Source: SAR116 cluster bacterium AG-390-L20 (GTDB lineage Bacteria; Pseudomonadota; Alphaproteobacteria; Puniceispirillales; Marisalimonadaceae). From it: a stretch of 64,000 bases of DNA. Where the stretch lies: the NCBI GenBank assembly GCA_003278095.1, contig QCHB01000008.1:34377-98376 (forward strand), given 5' to 3'. Of the stretch, positions 42,341 through 51,666 are shown piece after piece; within the stretch, counting starts at the first letter, position 1; the number at the start of each line of letters is the position of its first letter. Below the pieces are notes generated by a model. That model saw nothing but the letters and a program-made list of their open reading frames with translations. It was not told where the DNA came from and ran no database searches. The translations under genes were made by a program, and so were the position numbers.

Positions 42341-43734
42341 AAATTTTAGTTGTAACAGACGCTTGGTATCCTCAAGTCAATGGGGTAGTAAGAACTTTAG
42401 ATGAGACATCTAAGCAATTAAAAAAATTTGGCCATGAGGTAAAGTTAATTACACCAGAGGGTTTTTTAACAATGCCATGTCCGACTTATCCTGAAATAAA
42501 ATTATCTCTTTTCCCAGGTGCTAGAGTTTCATCTATGATCAGAGAATTTAATCCAGATCGTTTACATATTGCTACTGAAGGTCCTCTAGGTCTTTCCGCG
42601 CGTGGATATGCTATTAGAAATGGTTTAGCTTTCACCTCAGCCTATCACACAAGGTTTCCTGAATATGTTCATGCAAGAATAAAACTTCCCCTTAAAATAA
42701 CTTATGCATTCTTAAGGTGGTTTCATGGTAGATCTGAGTTGGTAATGGTGCCAACTGAAGAAGTAAAAAAGGATTTATTAAAATACAAAATTGGTAACCC
42801 TCAAATTTGGGCGAGAGGCGTAGACTTAGAAATTTTTAAACCAAAAAAAGGAAGAAGAAAAAATAAAAAACCTATTTTATTGAATGTTGGCAGAGTAGCT
42901 ATAGAAAAAAATTTAGAAGAATTTTTAAAAATAGATCTTCCATATGAAAAATGGGTTGTAGGTGACGGACCTGCATTGAAAGAATTAAAGAAAAAATACC
43001 CTAAGGTTATTTTCCAGGGTGCTAAGAGTAAAGAAGAATTAGAATACTACTATAACAAGGCGGATGTATTTGTTTTCCCAAGCAAAACTGACACATTTGG
43101 TTTAGTTTTATTAGAAGCTATGGCGTGTGGTTTGCCAGTTGCAGCTTTCCCAATAAGTGGACCTTTAGATGTTATTGGTAACTCAGATGCAGGTATTCTG
43201 AATTCTAATTTAAAAGAAGCATGTAAGAAGGCTTTGTTGATACCAAGAAAAGTACCAAGAGAATACGCTAAAACATTTTCATGGGAATTAACAAGTAAAA
43301 CATTTGAGTCTTATTTAGTAAGCATAAGAGACAAAGACACTACATATAATATTGAAGACAACCCTCATAAGGGTAATACTGGGATTACAAGAGCAATTCA
43401 TGCAGCTAAAAATTCTTGGTCAGGTTTAACTTTTGCTCTGAGAGAAGAAAGTGCTTTTAGGCAAGAAATATTATTAGTGATAATTTCATTATCTATAATT
43501 TTAGTCAGCGAAGTCAGTACTATTGAAATATTGCTTATGATTTTTACAACTTCCCTTGTCTTAATTATAGAGCTATTAAATTCTAGTGTTGAAGCAGCTA
43601 TTGATAGGATATCATTTGATTATCACGGTTTATCTAAAAGAGCTAAAGATTACGGATCCGCTGCTGTAATGTTGACATTAATTTTATGGGTCTTAATTCA
43701 CGGGTTAATTTTATTTAATGACTACGTCGGATGA
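42337..43734 (+). CDS. Glycosyltransferase (GT4)-diacylglycerol kinase fusion
   Basis: A 465-residue protein. Residues 1 to about 335 are a GT4 glycosyltransferase (VTDAWYPQVNGVVRTL; FPSKTDTFGLVLLEAMACGLP with the E-x7-E pattern). Residues about 348-465 are a DgkA-type diacylglycerol kinase with three membrane helices: ESAFRQE from 371, ELLNSSVEAAIDR from 412 and KDYGSAAV from 437. The first half matches Agt, partner of PlcP, which glycosylates diacylglycerol; the second phosphorylates diacylglycerol to phosphatidic acid. The two halves would compete for, or partition, the same PlcP product at the membrane. Confidence 0.82.
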   Translation: MKILVVTDAWYPQVNGVVRTLDETSKQLKKFGHEVKLITPEGFLTMPCPTYPEIKLSLFPGARVSSMIREFNPDRLHIATEGPLGLSARGYAIRNGLAFTSAYHTRFPEYVHARIKLPLKITYAFLRWFHGRSELVMVPTEEVKKDLLKYKIGNPQIWARGVDLEIFKPKKGRRKNKKPILLNVGRVAIEKNLEEFLKIDLPYEKWVVGDGPALKELKKKYPKVIFQGAKSKEELEYYYNKADVFVFPSKTDTFGLVLLEAMACGLPVAAFPISGPLDVIGNSDAGILNSNLKEACKKALLIPRKVPREYAKTFSWELTSKTFESYLVSIRDKDTTYNIEDNPHKGNTGITRAIHAAKNSWSGLTFALREESAFRQEILLVIISLSIILVSEVSTIEILLMIFTTSLVLIIELLNSSVEAAIDRISFDYHGLSKRAKDYGSAAVMLTLILWVLIHGLILFNDYVG

Positions 43735-43888
43735 AGTGATAGCTATAGTTTTAAGAACAGAAACTGAGTTATCTGAAAGCTCAACCAGAGGTGTTAATTG
43801 GTTAGATACTCAAAGACATCTTCTTTTAGAGTATAACGAAGAAGATAGACACTCAATTCCCTTGACTGGAAATCTAGTCGAATACTAG
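43718..43888 (+). CDS. Possible small gene overlapping the fusion gene end
   Basis: A 56-codon frame from an ATG (17 bases inside the previous gene) to TAG; the product is acidic, starts MTTSDEVIAIVLRTETEL and ends LTGNLVEY. It has no stop for its length in an AT-rich region, and reading-through translation from the upstream gene is possible. From 43889 to 44188 only a hairpin is seen, plus a 21-codon minus-strand frame (starting MPYLGFS at about 43950) too short to judge. Confidence 0.4.
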   Translation: MTTSDEVIAIVLRTETELSESSTRGVNWLDTQRHLLLEYNEEDRHSIPLTGNLVEY

Positions 43889-44129
43889 TTTTTGAGGATA
43901 GTTGCAGTTGCGTATGCAGCAAATAAGATTGAAAAGCCTAAATAAGGCATAATATTTAAAAAATTAGCCGAAATAAATTCCAAGTTTTGGATGCAAGGTG
44001 TTTTGATACCCAAATACATACAATCAAGATTAAAAAATTTAAAATCCAAATTTTTGTTTCTTAACTCTAAAATTAAATTACTTCAAATAATATAATTAAT
44101 TACGGCCATTAAAATTCTTCTTTAAAATT

Positions 44130-44165
44130 ATTTGGTCAGAAATTTAAAATTATTCCTGACCAAAT
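44130..44165 (-). terminator. Hairpin after the choice-of-anchor-I gene
   Basis: ATTTGGTCAG (44130-44139) and CTGACCAAAT (44156-44165) form a perfect 10-bp stem with a 16-base loop, 24 bases downstream of the stop of the minus-strand gene. AT-rich sequence follows on that strand (AATTTTAAAG), so it may end that transcript. Confidence 0.5.
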
Positions 44166-44188
44166 AAAATAGGATAAAATTTAATAAT

Positions 44189-45694
44189 CTAATTATTAAT
44201 TTCATAGAGACCAATTGTACCTGTCATTTCATATGCAACAGCAAGTAGAGGTTTTCCGGTAGGACTAACACTTGACGGGATAAATTCTAATCCCTCGGGA
44301 GAATTGTGATTTTCATTAGGCATTATATAACTCACCATATGTGGGTCAGATGGCAGCGTAATGTCATATGCAAAGATAGCGTTATTTCTCTCCATTCCTA
44401 TAAATGCGTATGTTCTTCCATTAATCTTGCCTATTGCAAGAGCCTCAGGCTCTGGACCTTTGTCATCTGAACGATCATCAATTTTGGTAGGACCATTAGC
44501 ATTAAACATTTCTGGAGAACGCTTCGAAATTATGTTTTCGAATGCGTTTCCACTGTCAAAAACTAGAGTCCCATCATCTTTCCAAATGGAAAATGATCTT
44601 CCGCCATAGGCATATATTATATCATGATCTCCATCGCCGTCAGTGTCACCAAGTGTTTTTGTGGTTTTTAAGCGTCCAAGGTTTTCTTTCTTTTGTAACT
44701 CATTAGCATTTGGAAACATAGTTTTATCAAGTTTTAATTTGCCAACGCGAGTTTCCTCAGAAAAACCATCGTAGTCTTTAGCGTCACCTTCATTTGCTGT
44801 AACTAAATATGTGCTTCCTTTTGTCTCATAGGATACGATTGCATCTGGCTGATACATCATCAAAACTGGCCATCGTTTCATATTTATTCCACCATCCTTA
44901 TTTGATACATCATGAGAAGTTCTAGATACGTTTTTGAACCCAAGTCCACTCACATTAATAACCTTTGCAGAAGCTATATCAATTGTAGCTATGGCATTGT
45001 TTTCTTGAAGAGTTGCATAAGCCTTTTTACCGTCTGGAGCAAATGTTATATATTCTGGTTCAGCATCTTCTGCAAAACTTGAACCTGGTTTAATAATCCT
45101 TGCACCTGCTGGCATTTTAATATTATTAAGCGTTATCTGCTTAACATTTGCATTTTGTACACCGCTAGACAAATCTATAAGTGTAAAACTACCTTCTGGA
45201 TCAATTTTGTAATCATCAGAGGGTTCACCTTCATTAGCAGTTAATAAATATCTACCATCAGGTGAGAATGCAATATTATCAGGCAAAGCTCCAGTTTTAT
45301 ACTCGGCCAATTTTTCCCCATTATTATTGAATATTTGAACATTACCTGGGGCATCTGCTTTTTTTTCTTTTATCGACGCTGCAATTAAATCTTTATGAAC
45401 CGCTACTGCTGTAACATTACCACCTGACAAATCAAAAGGTGCTATTTTTTTTAAATTGAAAGGATCACTTATTGAAATTCTTTCTATAGTGCCAGTTTCA
45501 GAAGCTGTAACTAAAAGACTTTTAGATTGGGAGTGATAACGTATCATTTCTGCGTAACCTTCACCTTTTCCAATTTGAAAGGATGATATTTGATTAATTT
45601 CCATGGCCTTTGTAGAAATTGAACTTGTAAGTATAATAACTGAAGAAGTTACTAAAATTTTTAACATATTTTTATTAAACATAAATTTCTCCAT
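44189..45694 (-). CDS. Exported choice-of-anchor-I / atypical alkaline phosphatase-like beta-propeller
   Basis: A 501-residue protein with a signal peptide (about residues 1-30) and a beta-propeller of the choice-of-anchor-I type: repeats carry LLTANEGEPSDD, YLVTANEGDAKDYDGF and DAEPEYITFAPDGKKAY. A Ca2+-binding-like loop GDTDGDGDHD lies near residue 343. Homologues include an atypical Synechococcus alkaline phosphatase. Its location in a phosphorus-stress region supports periplasmic phosphatase or phosphate-binding function; activity is inference. Confidence 0.7.
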   Translation of the reverse strand: MEKFMFNKNMLKILVTSSVIILTSSISTKAMEINQISSFQIGKGEGYAEMIRYHSQSKSLLVTASETGTIERISISDPFNLKKIAPFDLSGGNVTAVAVHKDLIAASIKEKKADAPGNVQIFNNNGEKLAEYKTGALPDNIAFSPDGRYLLTANEGEPSDDYKIDPEGSFTLIDLSSGVQNANVKQITLNNIKMPAGARIIKPGSSFAEDAEPEYITFAPDGKKAYATLQENNAIATIDIASAKVINVSGLGFKNVSRTSHDVSNKDGGINMKRWPVLMMYQPDAIVSYETKGSTYLVTANEGDAKDYDGFSEETRVGKLKLDKTMFPNANELQKKENLGRLKTTKTLGDTDGDGDHDIIYAYGGRSFSIWKDDGTLVFDSGNAFENIISKRSPEMFNANGPTKIDDRSDDKGPEPEALAIGKINGRTYAFIGMERNNAIFAYDITLPSDPHMVSYIMPNENHNSPEGLEFIPSSVSPTGKPLLAVAYEMTGTIGLYEINN

Positions 45695-45807
45695 TTTTAA
45701 TATGAATATGCCTAACTTTTTTTACTGAATTGTTATTTTAATATTACAATTTAATGAAGTTTAAATTGAGCTAAGATTACGCTGTAGTATAGTTAGTAAT
45801 TTTAAGT

Positions 45808-46854
45808 CTATTTGAAATATTTTTCTTTAAATTTTAAAGCAACGGAAACTAGTAATATTAGTATAGGCACTTCAACAAGAGGACCAATAACAGTTGCGAA
45901 AGCCTCTTTTGATGCAAGGCCAAAAGTGGCAATTGAAACTGCAATAGCCAATTCAAAATTATTTGAAGCTGCTGTGAATGATAAAGAAGTAGCCTTTGGA
46001 TAATTAATATTGGCAAACCTACTGATACTAAAACTAATAAAAAACATAATTAGAAAATATATGACAAGAGGAATTGATATTGTTAAAACATCCAAAGGCA
46101 GTTTCAAAATTTCATTACCTTTTAGAGTAAACATAACAATTATTGTAAATAACAGAGCAATTAAAGTTATAGGACTTATTCGTGGAAGAAACTTGTTCTC
46201 GTACCATTCTTCGCCATATTTCTTAACTAATAATGATCTTGTTACAAAACCTGCTAAAAATGGAATACCAAGATAAACTAGAACTATTTTAGCAATGTAA
46301 AATATTGAAATATCAATAATTTGACCGTCATATCCAAAAATTTCAGGCAAAATTTTTAAAAAAAACCATGCATAAGGCGCAAAGAAGATAATTTGAAAAA
46401 TTGAATTAAATGCAACCAATCCTGCTACATATTCTGAACTTCCTCTAGCCAACTCATTCCAAACAAGAACCATTGCTATACATCTAGCTAAACCAATTAG
46501 TATGACGCCAGTCATGTATTCAGGTTTATCAGAAAGAAAAGTAATAGCTAAAAAAAACATTAATGCAGGGCCTACTATCCAATTTTGAAATAAAGACAAA
46601 GCTAAGACTTTCTTATCTTTAAAAACTTCAATTATTTTTTCATATTTAACTTTTGCTAAAGGTGGATACATCATTAAAATAAGCCCTATTGCAATAGGAA
46701 TATTTGTATTACTGTAAGTTATTGAATCAAGAAATTTAGGCATATTTAGAAAAACATTACCAATAACTATACCTATAATCATTGCAAGAAATATCCATAT
46801 AGTTAGGTATTTATCTAAAAATGATAGATTTAATTTTTCATATTTTCGTTTCAT
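45808..46854 (-). CDS. ACR3-family arsenite efflux transporter
   Basis: A 348-residue, ten-helix transporter of the ACR3 (bile acid/arsenite) family. [17 protein letters not shown] opens the first helix; the conserved [18 protein letters not shown] stretch carries the functional Cys (about residue 122). It expels arsenite; no arsenate reductase or ArsR gene is adjacent. In a phosphorus-scavenging locus it can compensate for arsenate entering through phosphate uptake. It is 7 bp downstream of the phnM gene on the same strand. Confidence 0.87.
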   Translation of the reverse strand: MKRKYEKLNLSFLDKYLTIWIFLAMIIGIVIGNVFLNMPKFLDSITYSNTNIPIAIGLILMMYPPLAKVKYEKIIEVFKDKKVLALSLFQNWIVGPALMFFLAITFLSDKPEYMTGVILIGLARCIAMVLVWNELARGSSEYVAGLVAFNSIFQIIFFAPYAWFFLKILPEIFGYDGQIIDISIFYIAKIVLVYLGIPFLAGFVTRSLLVKKYGEEWYENKFLPRISPITLIALLFTIIVMFTLKGNEILKLPLDVLTISIPLVIYFLIMFFISFSISRFANINYPKATSLSFTAASNNFELAIAVSIATFGLASKEAFATVIGPLVEVPILILLVSVALKFKEKYFK

Positions 46855-46861
46855 CTTTTAT

Positions 46862-48007
46862 TTAAGCAACTTCTCGACCACTTGCCCATACTTTTCTAAT
46901 GATTGGCAAATCATTCTTAATACTTAATCTAACCAAATCTGCTTTTAAACCTTCTTTGATTAAACCCCTATCATTTAACCCTGTAGCCTTACAAGGGTTT
47001 GTAGTTACTGCAGCTATACTTTTGGGTAAATTGTTAGATTTTATACCCCACATTATTGCTGCCATCATCAATGATGAAGGCACATAATCAGAACTTAAAA
47101 TATCAAGAAGGTCTTTATCAATAAGTGATTGAGCTGAAACATTACCTGAATGAGATCCTCCTCTTACTAAATTTGGTGCTCCCATTATTATTTTTATGTT
47201 ACTGCTTTTACACTTTGTTGCAGCTTCAAGAGTGGTTGGAAACTCAGCTAAATTTATACCTTGTGAACAACTCTCTTCCACATCAGAAATTGTAGTATCA
47301 TCATGACTAGCCAGTACTGCATTTAATCTTTTACTAAATTTTATTGTTTCACTTTTATGTTTTTTACCAAACATTTTTTGAAGATCTTTTAAGTATGAAA
47401 AGTGTCTTTCAATTTGTGATTCTGAAAGAGCAAATTTTCCTGATAAATAAACTTTGAACTGTGAAACATCACGAAACTGTCTTTGGCCTGGTGTGTGATC
47501 CATAAGACTAACGATTTTTACCTTATCTTGAGCATTGAATTCTTCTAACTCCTGAATTAAATTTTCTGAACATATTTCAGCTCTTAGATGAATAAAATGA
47601 TCAATCTTAAAAGATTTGTCTTTTGATAAGTTATTGATAGAGGTGGCTGTTTCTCTTGCATATTTGTCATATCTATGCACACCATCTCTGTTAATAGATC
47701 CTACTCTTAAAGCATCAAAAACAGTTGTAATACCTGCAGATGCTAATTCTCCATCGTGAGCTGTAAGAGCATTATTTATAGGCCAATTTACACCAGGTCT
47801 TGGTTTGAGATGCCTTTCTAAATTATCTGTGTGTAGTTCAACTAAACCTGGAATTAAATAATCTTCATTGCAATCTATAGATCTAGGTATAGAGCTTTTT
47901 CCTTTATTGACCCTTTTAATAAACCCATCTTTTAATTGAATACTTCCCAAAAAGACTTCGTCTTCAGTTACAATATTAACATTATTTAAAATGACATCAG
48001 ACAACAT
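46862..48007 (-). CDS. phnM: PhnM, alpha-D-ribose 1-methylphosphonate 5-triphosphate diphosphatase
   Basis: A 381-residue amidohydrolase-fold enzyme of the C-P lyase pathway. It removes pyrophosphate from ribose-1-phosphonate triphosphate. PhnM hallmarks are ELHTDNLERHLKPRPGVNWP, HLRAEIC, LMDHTPGQRQF, SHDDTT, GAPNLVRGGSHSGN and LSSDYVP. The metal ligands (HxD-like start, His and Asp further on) are present. It is separated from phnN by the DUF1045 gene on the opposite strand. A second, divergent PhnM is encoded at 54600. Confidence 0.9.
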   Translation of the reverse strand: MLSDVILNNVNIVTEDEVFLGSIQLKDGFIKRVNKGKSSIPRSIDCNEDYLIPGLVELHTDNLERHLKPRPGVNWPINNALTAHDGELASAGITTVFDALRVGSINRDGVHRYDKYARETATSINNLSKDKSFKIDHFIHLRAEICSENLIQELEEFNAQDKVKIVSLMDHTPGQRQFRDVSQFKVYLSGKFALSESQIERHFSYLKDLQKMFGKKHKSETIKFSKRLNAVLASHDDTTISDVEESCSQGINLAEFPTTLEAATKCKSSNIKIIMGAPNLVRGGSHSGNVSAQSLIDKDLLDILSSDYVPSSLMMAAIMWGIKSNNLPKSIAAVTTNPCKATGLNDRGLIKEGLKADLVRLSIKNDLPIIRKVWASGREVA

Positions 48008-48108
48008 GAAATCCTTAAATATCCATACATATGACTCTAATATTACAGTTTTTTTAAAAGTTAAAATATATTAATTAAATTGAAACAAAACTATAATATG
48101 TAAATCTC

Positions 48109-48816
48109 ATGGAAGAATATTATAAAAGATATGCAATATATTATGCACCTTTAGAAAATTCAGAGCTAGATGTGTTTGGTAAATGTTGGTTAGGATGGGA
48201 TCCTTATAAAGGTTTAGAAACTACTAAGTCAGATCTTTCAAGTTCACCCAATTTACAGAAATTTTCTAGATTTGTATTTGCACCAAAACAATATGGATTT
48301 CATGGCACAATAAAAGCTCCATTTAGATTAAAGGATGGGTATACCTATAATGATCTTGAAAATAAAGTTTGTGAAATATCAAAACAAATACATAGTTTTC
48401 ATTTAGACGAACTAATTATTAAAAAATTAGGTAATTTCATTGCATTAATTCCTACTAATAATCTCAAAGTAAATGAAGTATCTAATAAATTTGTAGAGGG
48501 ATTAGATTATTTAAGAGATGAGCTTTCTGAAGATGAATTAAAAAAAAGAAATCCTGAAAAATTAACCCCAAATCAAAAAAAAATGCTCTATAAGTGGGGG
48601 TATCCTTACGTATTTAATGAATTCAAATTTCACTTAACTCTTACCAGTAAATTAAATATTGAGGAAATTGATGGCGTGTTTAAATCTCTTCAAAACATTT
48701 TAAAACAAGTTAATTTAAGTAAGATAAACTTTAATAATATTTGTATTTTTGGACAAAAGAGTGATGAAAAATTTTATTTTATTAAAAGATTTAAATTTAA
48801 TAATTTAAAGCATTAA
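48109..48816 (+). CDS. DUF1045 phosphonate-associated protein, 2H phosphoesterase-like
   Basis: A 235-residue protein of the DUF1045 family that co-occurs with C-P lyase genes. Two H-x-T motifs, HGTI (65-68) and HLTL (175-178), match the twin catalytic motifs of 2H phosphoesterases, which open cyclic phosphates. The C-P lyase route gives a 5-phosphoribosyl 1,2-cyclic phosphate; PhnP is not seen here, so this protein is a candidate to open it. It is divergent from phnM and its end overlaps the convergent phnN by 20 bases. Confidence 0.75.
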   Translation: MEEYYKRYAIYYAPLENSELDVFGKCWLGWDPYKGLETTKSDLSSSPNLQKFSRFVFAPKQYGFHGTIKAPFRLKDGYTYNDLENKVCEISKQIHSFHLDELIIKKLGNFIALIPTNNLKVNEVSNKFVEGLDYLRDELSEDELKKRNPEKLTPNQKKMLYKWGYPYVFNEFKFHLTLTSKLNIEEIDGVFKSLQNILKQVNLSKINFNNICIFGQKSDEKFYFIKRFKFNNLKH

Positions 48817-49333
48817 TTAAGTTATTTACGCCAGTTTCTAAATCAATGTCATTTTTAACATAGATTGTATCCGAAGGTAATTTTCCAACTTCTCTATTAA
48901 GTCTTTTTTTAATATCATCCTTACTTTCTCTATTTCTTGATATAAGACGGCTTTCAATAGCTTTTTTGGAAGCAATAATGCAAATAATCTTTGCATCAGG
49001 ATAACTTTCCCTAATTTGCTTCAAAGCGAGTCTTGATCCATTAAAAATTACATTAACACCTTTTTTCAATTCATCTTCAATATCTTTTGGAATACCATAT
49101 GATAAGGAATGTGCTTGCCAGCTTATTGCAAAAAAACCATCTTTAACCTTATTTTGAAAATCAGTATTTGATATAGCGATATGGTCTTCATTATTTTTAT
49201 CAAGGGTTCTGGTAATATACCTTTTTACAAAGTAAAAATTTTCTAGCTTAGCTTTTATTTCATTTAATAAAGTATCTTTACCTACCCCAGAAGCTCCTAC
49301 AATCACAAATAAATTGCCATTAGTTTTTTTCAT
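48797..49333 (-). CDS. phnN: PhnN, ribose 1,5-bisphosphokinase
   Basis: A 178-residue P-loop kinase of the guanylate-kinase-like PhnN family. The P-loop is VIVGASGVGKDTLL with the lid residues in YITRTLDK; ISWQAHSLSYGIP is a typical PhnN stretch. It phosphorylates ribose 1,5-bisphosphate to PRPP, returning the ribose of C-P lyase intermediates to nucleotide synthesis. Four bases downstream of phnL in the same operon. Confidence 0.87.
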   Translation of the reverse strand: MKKTNGNLFVIVGASGVGKDTLLNEIKAKLENFYFVKRYITRTLDKNNEDHIAISNTDFQNKVKDGFFAISWQAHSLSYGIPKDIEDELKKGVNVIFNGSRLALKQIRESYPDAKIICIIASKKAIESRLISRNRESKDDIKKRLNREVGKLPSDTIYVKNDIDLETGVNNLINALNY

Positions 49334-49337
49334 TAAT

Positions 49338-50003
49338 TCATAAATTTTCTAAATTGACTTCTCTTGTAGCAACTTTGTTTCTAGCTGTTTCATCATGAAA
49401 TATTCCTATTATAGCTGAACCATTTAGCTTAGCTTTTTCTATTAAATCTAATACAACATTTTTATTATTTTGGTCCAGACTTGCGGTTGGTTCATCTAAA
49501 AGTAAATACGGATAATTATGAATAAAACCCCTAGCAATATTTACTCTTTGTTGTTCACCTCCTGAGAAAGTTAAGGGAGACAAGTTCCACAAATTTTTTG
49601 GAATATTAAGTCTTTCTAATATTTCTTGGGCTTTTTTTAATGCAATTTTTTTTTCACATCCAATCTCAAGCAAGGGTTCTATTACTACATCTATTGTTGG
49701 CACTCTAGGTACAACTCTCAAAAATTGACTAACATACCCCAATTTATTCTTTCTTAGTTTTAAAATATCTCTAGGTGATGATTTTCTAATATTGATATCT
49801 GAAATAAGAACATCACCTTTACTTATTACATAACTTCCATAGATTAATTTTAATAAAGTAGATTTACCTGTGCCAGAGTTGCCAGTAAGTGCAACAACCT
49901 CACCTTTATTAACTCTGAAGTTTATATTTTTAAACACATTTATGTTTGTATCGTTTTGATTATAAAGTTGGAATGATTTGTTTAAATTTTTAATTTGTAT
50001 CAT
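49338..50003 (-). CDS. phnL: PhnL, ABC-type subunit of C-P lyase
   Basis: A 221-residue ABC ATPase: Walker A GNSGTGKST, signature TFSGGEQQRVNIARG, Walker B YLLLDEP. It is PhnL rather than a transporter because it lies directly after phnK in the phn operon (1-bp gap) and has no permease partner. It associates with the C-P lyase complex; its exact role is not settled. Confidence 0.9.
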   Translation of the reverse strand: MIQIKNLNKSFQLYNQNDTNINVFKNINFRVNKGEVVALTGNSGTGKSTLLKLIYGSYVISKGDVLISDINIRKSSPRDILKLRKNKLGYVSQFLRVVPRVPTIDVVIEPLLEIGCEKKIALKKAQEILERLNIPKNLWNLSPLTFSGGEQQRVNIARGFIHNYPYLLLDEPTASLDQNNKNVVLDLIEKAKLNGSAIIGIFHDETARNKVATREVNLENL

Positions 50004-50004
50004 T

Positions 50005-50781
50005 TTACACCTGTAATACTGAACTAACTAATAATTGCGAATATTTATGCTGTGGATCATCTAAAACCTGATCACACAAACCAGCTTCTATTACATTTCC
50101 ATTTTGCATTACAATTATACGATCAGCTAAAAGTCTAACTACTGCAAGATCGTGTGTAACTATTACTGCAGCAATACCAAGTTCTCTTACAAGGTTTCTT
50201 AATAAATCCAAGATTTTAGCTTGCACAGATACATCCAAACCTCCAGTAGGTTCATCCATAAAAATCAATCTTGGTCTAGTTACAAGATTTCTTGCAATTT
50301 GAAGTCTTTGTTGCATTCCTCCAGAAAAAGTACTTGGCTTATCATCAATTCTGCTAACATCAATTTCAACTTTTTCTAGCCAATTTGCAGCAATTTGTCT
50401 AATTTCACCATAATTTCTATGACCAATGGCCATTAATCTTTCACCAATATTTCCTCCTGCGCTTATATTCATTCTGAGACCATCACGAGGATTTTGATGC
50501 ACAAATGCTAGATCAGATCTTTGAATTAAACGAAGTTTTGGTTCCGAAATTTTTGTAAAATTGAGGATTGTTTTTGATTTGTCGTTTAAGAAAATATCTC
50601 CTTCATCAACTTCTAAATTTCCATAAATACAGTTTAATAATGTAGACTTCCCAGAACCTGACTCGCCAACAATTCCAAGGACCTCTCCAGGATTAATATC
50701 TAAAGATACATTTTTGCAACCTATATTTTGGCCATAGTATTTAGAAATATTAGAGGCTTGAAATAAGAAATTTTGCTTCAT
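50005..50781 (-). CDS. phnK: PhnK, ABC-type subunit of C-P lyase
   Basis: The start at 50781 is preferred (two bases after the phnJ stop, MKQNFLFQ); a longer frame beginning at 50844 would overlap phnJ and is unlikely. The 258-residue protein has Walker A GESGSGKST, signature FSGGMQQRLQIARN and Walker B LIFMDEP. PhnK binds PhnJ in the core complex. Near-identity in layout to nickel/oligopeptide ATPases is expected for the family. Confidence 0.9.
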   Translation of the reverse strand: MKQNFLFQASNISKYYGQNIGCKNVSLDINPGEVLGIVGESGSGKSTLLNCIYGNLEVDEGDIFLNDKSKTILNFTKISEPKLRLIQRSDLAFVHQNPRDGLRMNISAGGNIGERLMAIGHRNYGEIRQIAANWLEKVEIDVSRIDDKPSTFSGGMQQRLQIARNLVTRPRLIFMDEPTGGLDVSVQAKILDLLRNLVRELGIAAVIVTHDLAVVRLLADRIIVMQNGNVIEAGLCDQVLDDPQHKYSQLLVSSVLQV

Positions 50782-50783
50782 AA

Positions 50784-51662
50784 TTAATCTTCTTTTTTTG
50801 AATTTAATTTGGTTTGTTCTTTGCAATAGTCTGTGTCTGAACATATGTATGATCGTTTACCATCATCTGAAACAATAATTTCATCTAAATAACTATCACT
50901 GGATCCACATATTGAACATTTGAAATTAGCTTTCATAGCTTCAAAAGGATAGTCTTCAAAATCAAGACTTTTAACATTTGTATAAGGTGGAATAGCATAA
51001 ATTCGTTGTTCTCTTCCAGCGCCAAAAAGTTGAATAGCTGGACTATTATTCATTTTGGGATTATCAAATTTTGGAATAGGAGAAGGGTCAGTAACATAAT
51101 TTCCATTTGTTTTTACTGGATATGCATATGCTGTCTCAATATGACCATGTTTTGCAATATCTTCATAAAGTTTTACATACATTAATCCATATTCAGAAAG
51201 AGCATGCATTTTTCTAGTTTCTGTCTCTCTTGGTTCTAAGAATCTAAGAGGTTCTGGAATTGGTACTTGATATACTAATATTTGTTTTTCTTTTAATTTT
51301 GTTTCAGGAATTCTGTGTCTAGTTTGTATAAGAGATGCATCTGAAGTTTTTTCAGTTACAGCTACATTTGCAGTTTTTTGAAAAAATTTTCTTATTGATA
51401 CCGCATTTGTAGTATCGTCGGCGCCTTGATCTATTACCTTTAAAATATCTTTGGGTATTAAACAAGCAGATGTTACCTGAATTCCACCAGTACCCCAACC
51501 ATATGGCATTGGCATTTCTCTTGAGGAAAAAGGTACTTGATAGCCAGGTATACATAATGCTTTCAGAAGAGCTCGTCTTATCATTCTTTTTGTATTTTCA
51601 TCTAAATAAGCAAAATTATAAATTTGAATATCTAAATTTTCATTTTTACTCATTTCATTCAT
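50784..51662 (-). CDS. phnJ: PhnJ, radical SAM C-P lyase
   Basis: A 292-residue catalytic subunit that breaks the carbon-phosphorus bond. Its iron-sulfur cysteines are Cys249, Cys252, Cys274 and Cys280 with spacing CX2CX21CX5C, as in known PhnJ. The glycyl-radical loop GWGTGGIQVT lies near residue 50. It releases methane or another alkane and the ribose cyclic phosphate. Fifth from the start of phnG-led operon order G-H-I-J-K-L-N, with 4 bp to phnI. Confidence 0.93.
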   Translation of the reverse strand: MNEMSKNENLDIQIYNFAYLDENTKRMIRRALLKALCIPGYQVPFSSREMPMPYGWGTGGIQVTSACLIPKDILKVIDQGADDTTNAVSIRKFFQKTANVAVTEKTSDASLIQTRHRIPETKLKEKQILVYQVPIPEPLRFLEPRETETRKMHALSEYGLMYVKLYEDIAKHGHIETAYAYPVKTNGNYVTDPSPIPKFDNPKMNNSPAIQLFGAGREQRIYAIPPYTNVKSLDFEDYPFEAMKANFKCSICGSSDSYLDEIIVSDDGKRSYICSDTDYCKEQTKLNSKKED

Positions 51663-51666
51663 TTTA

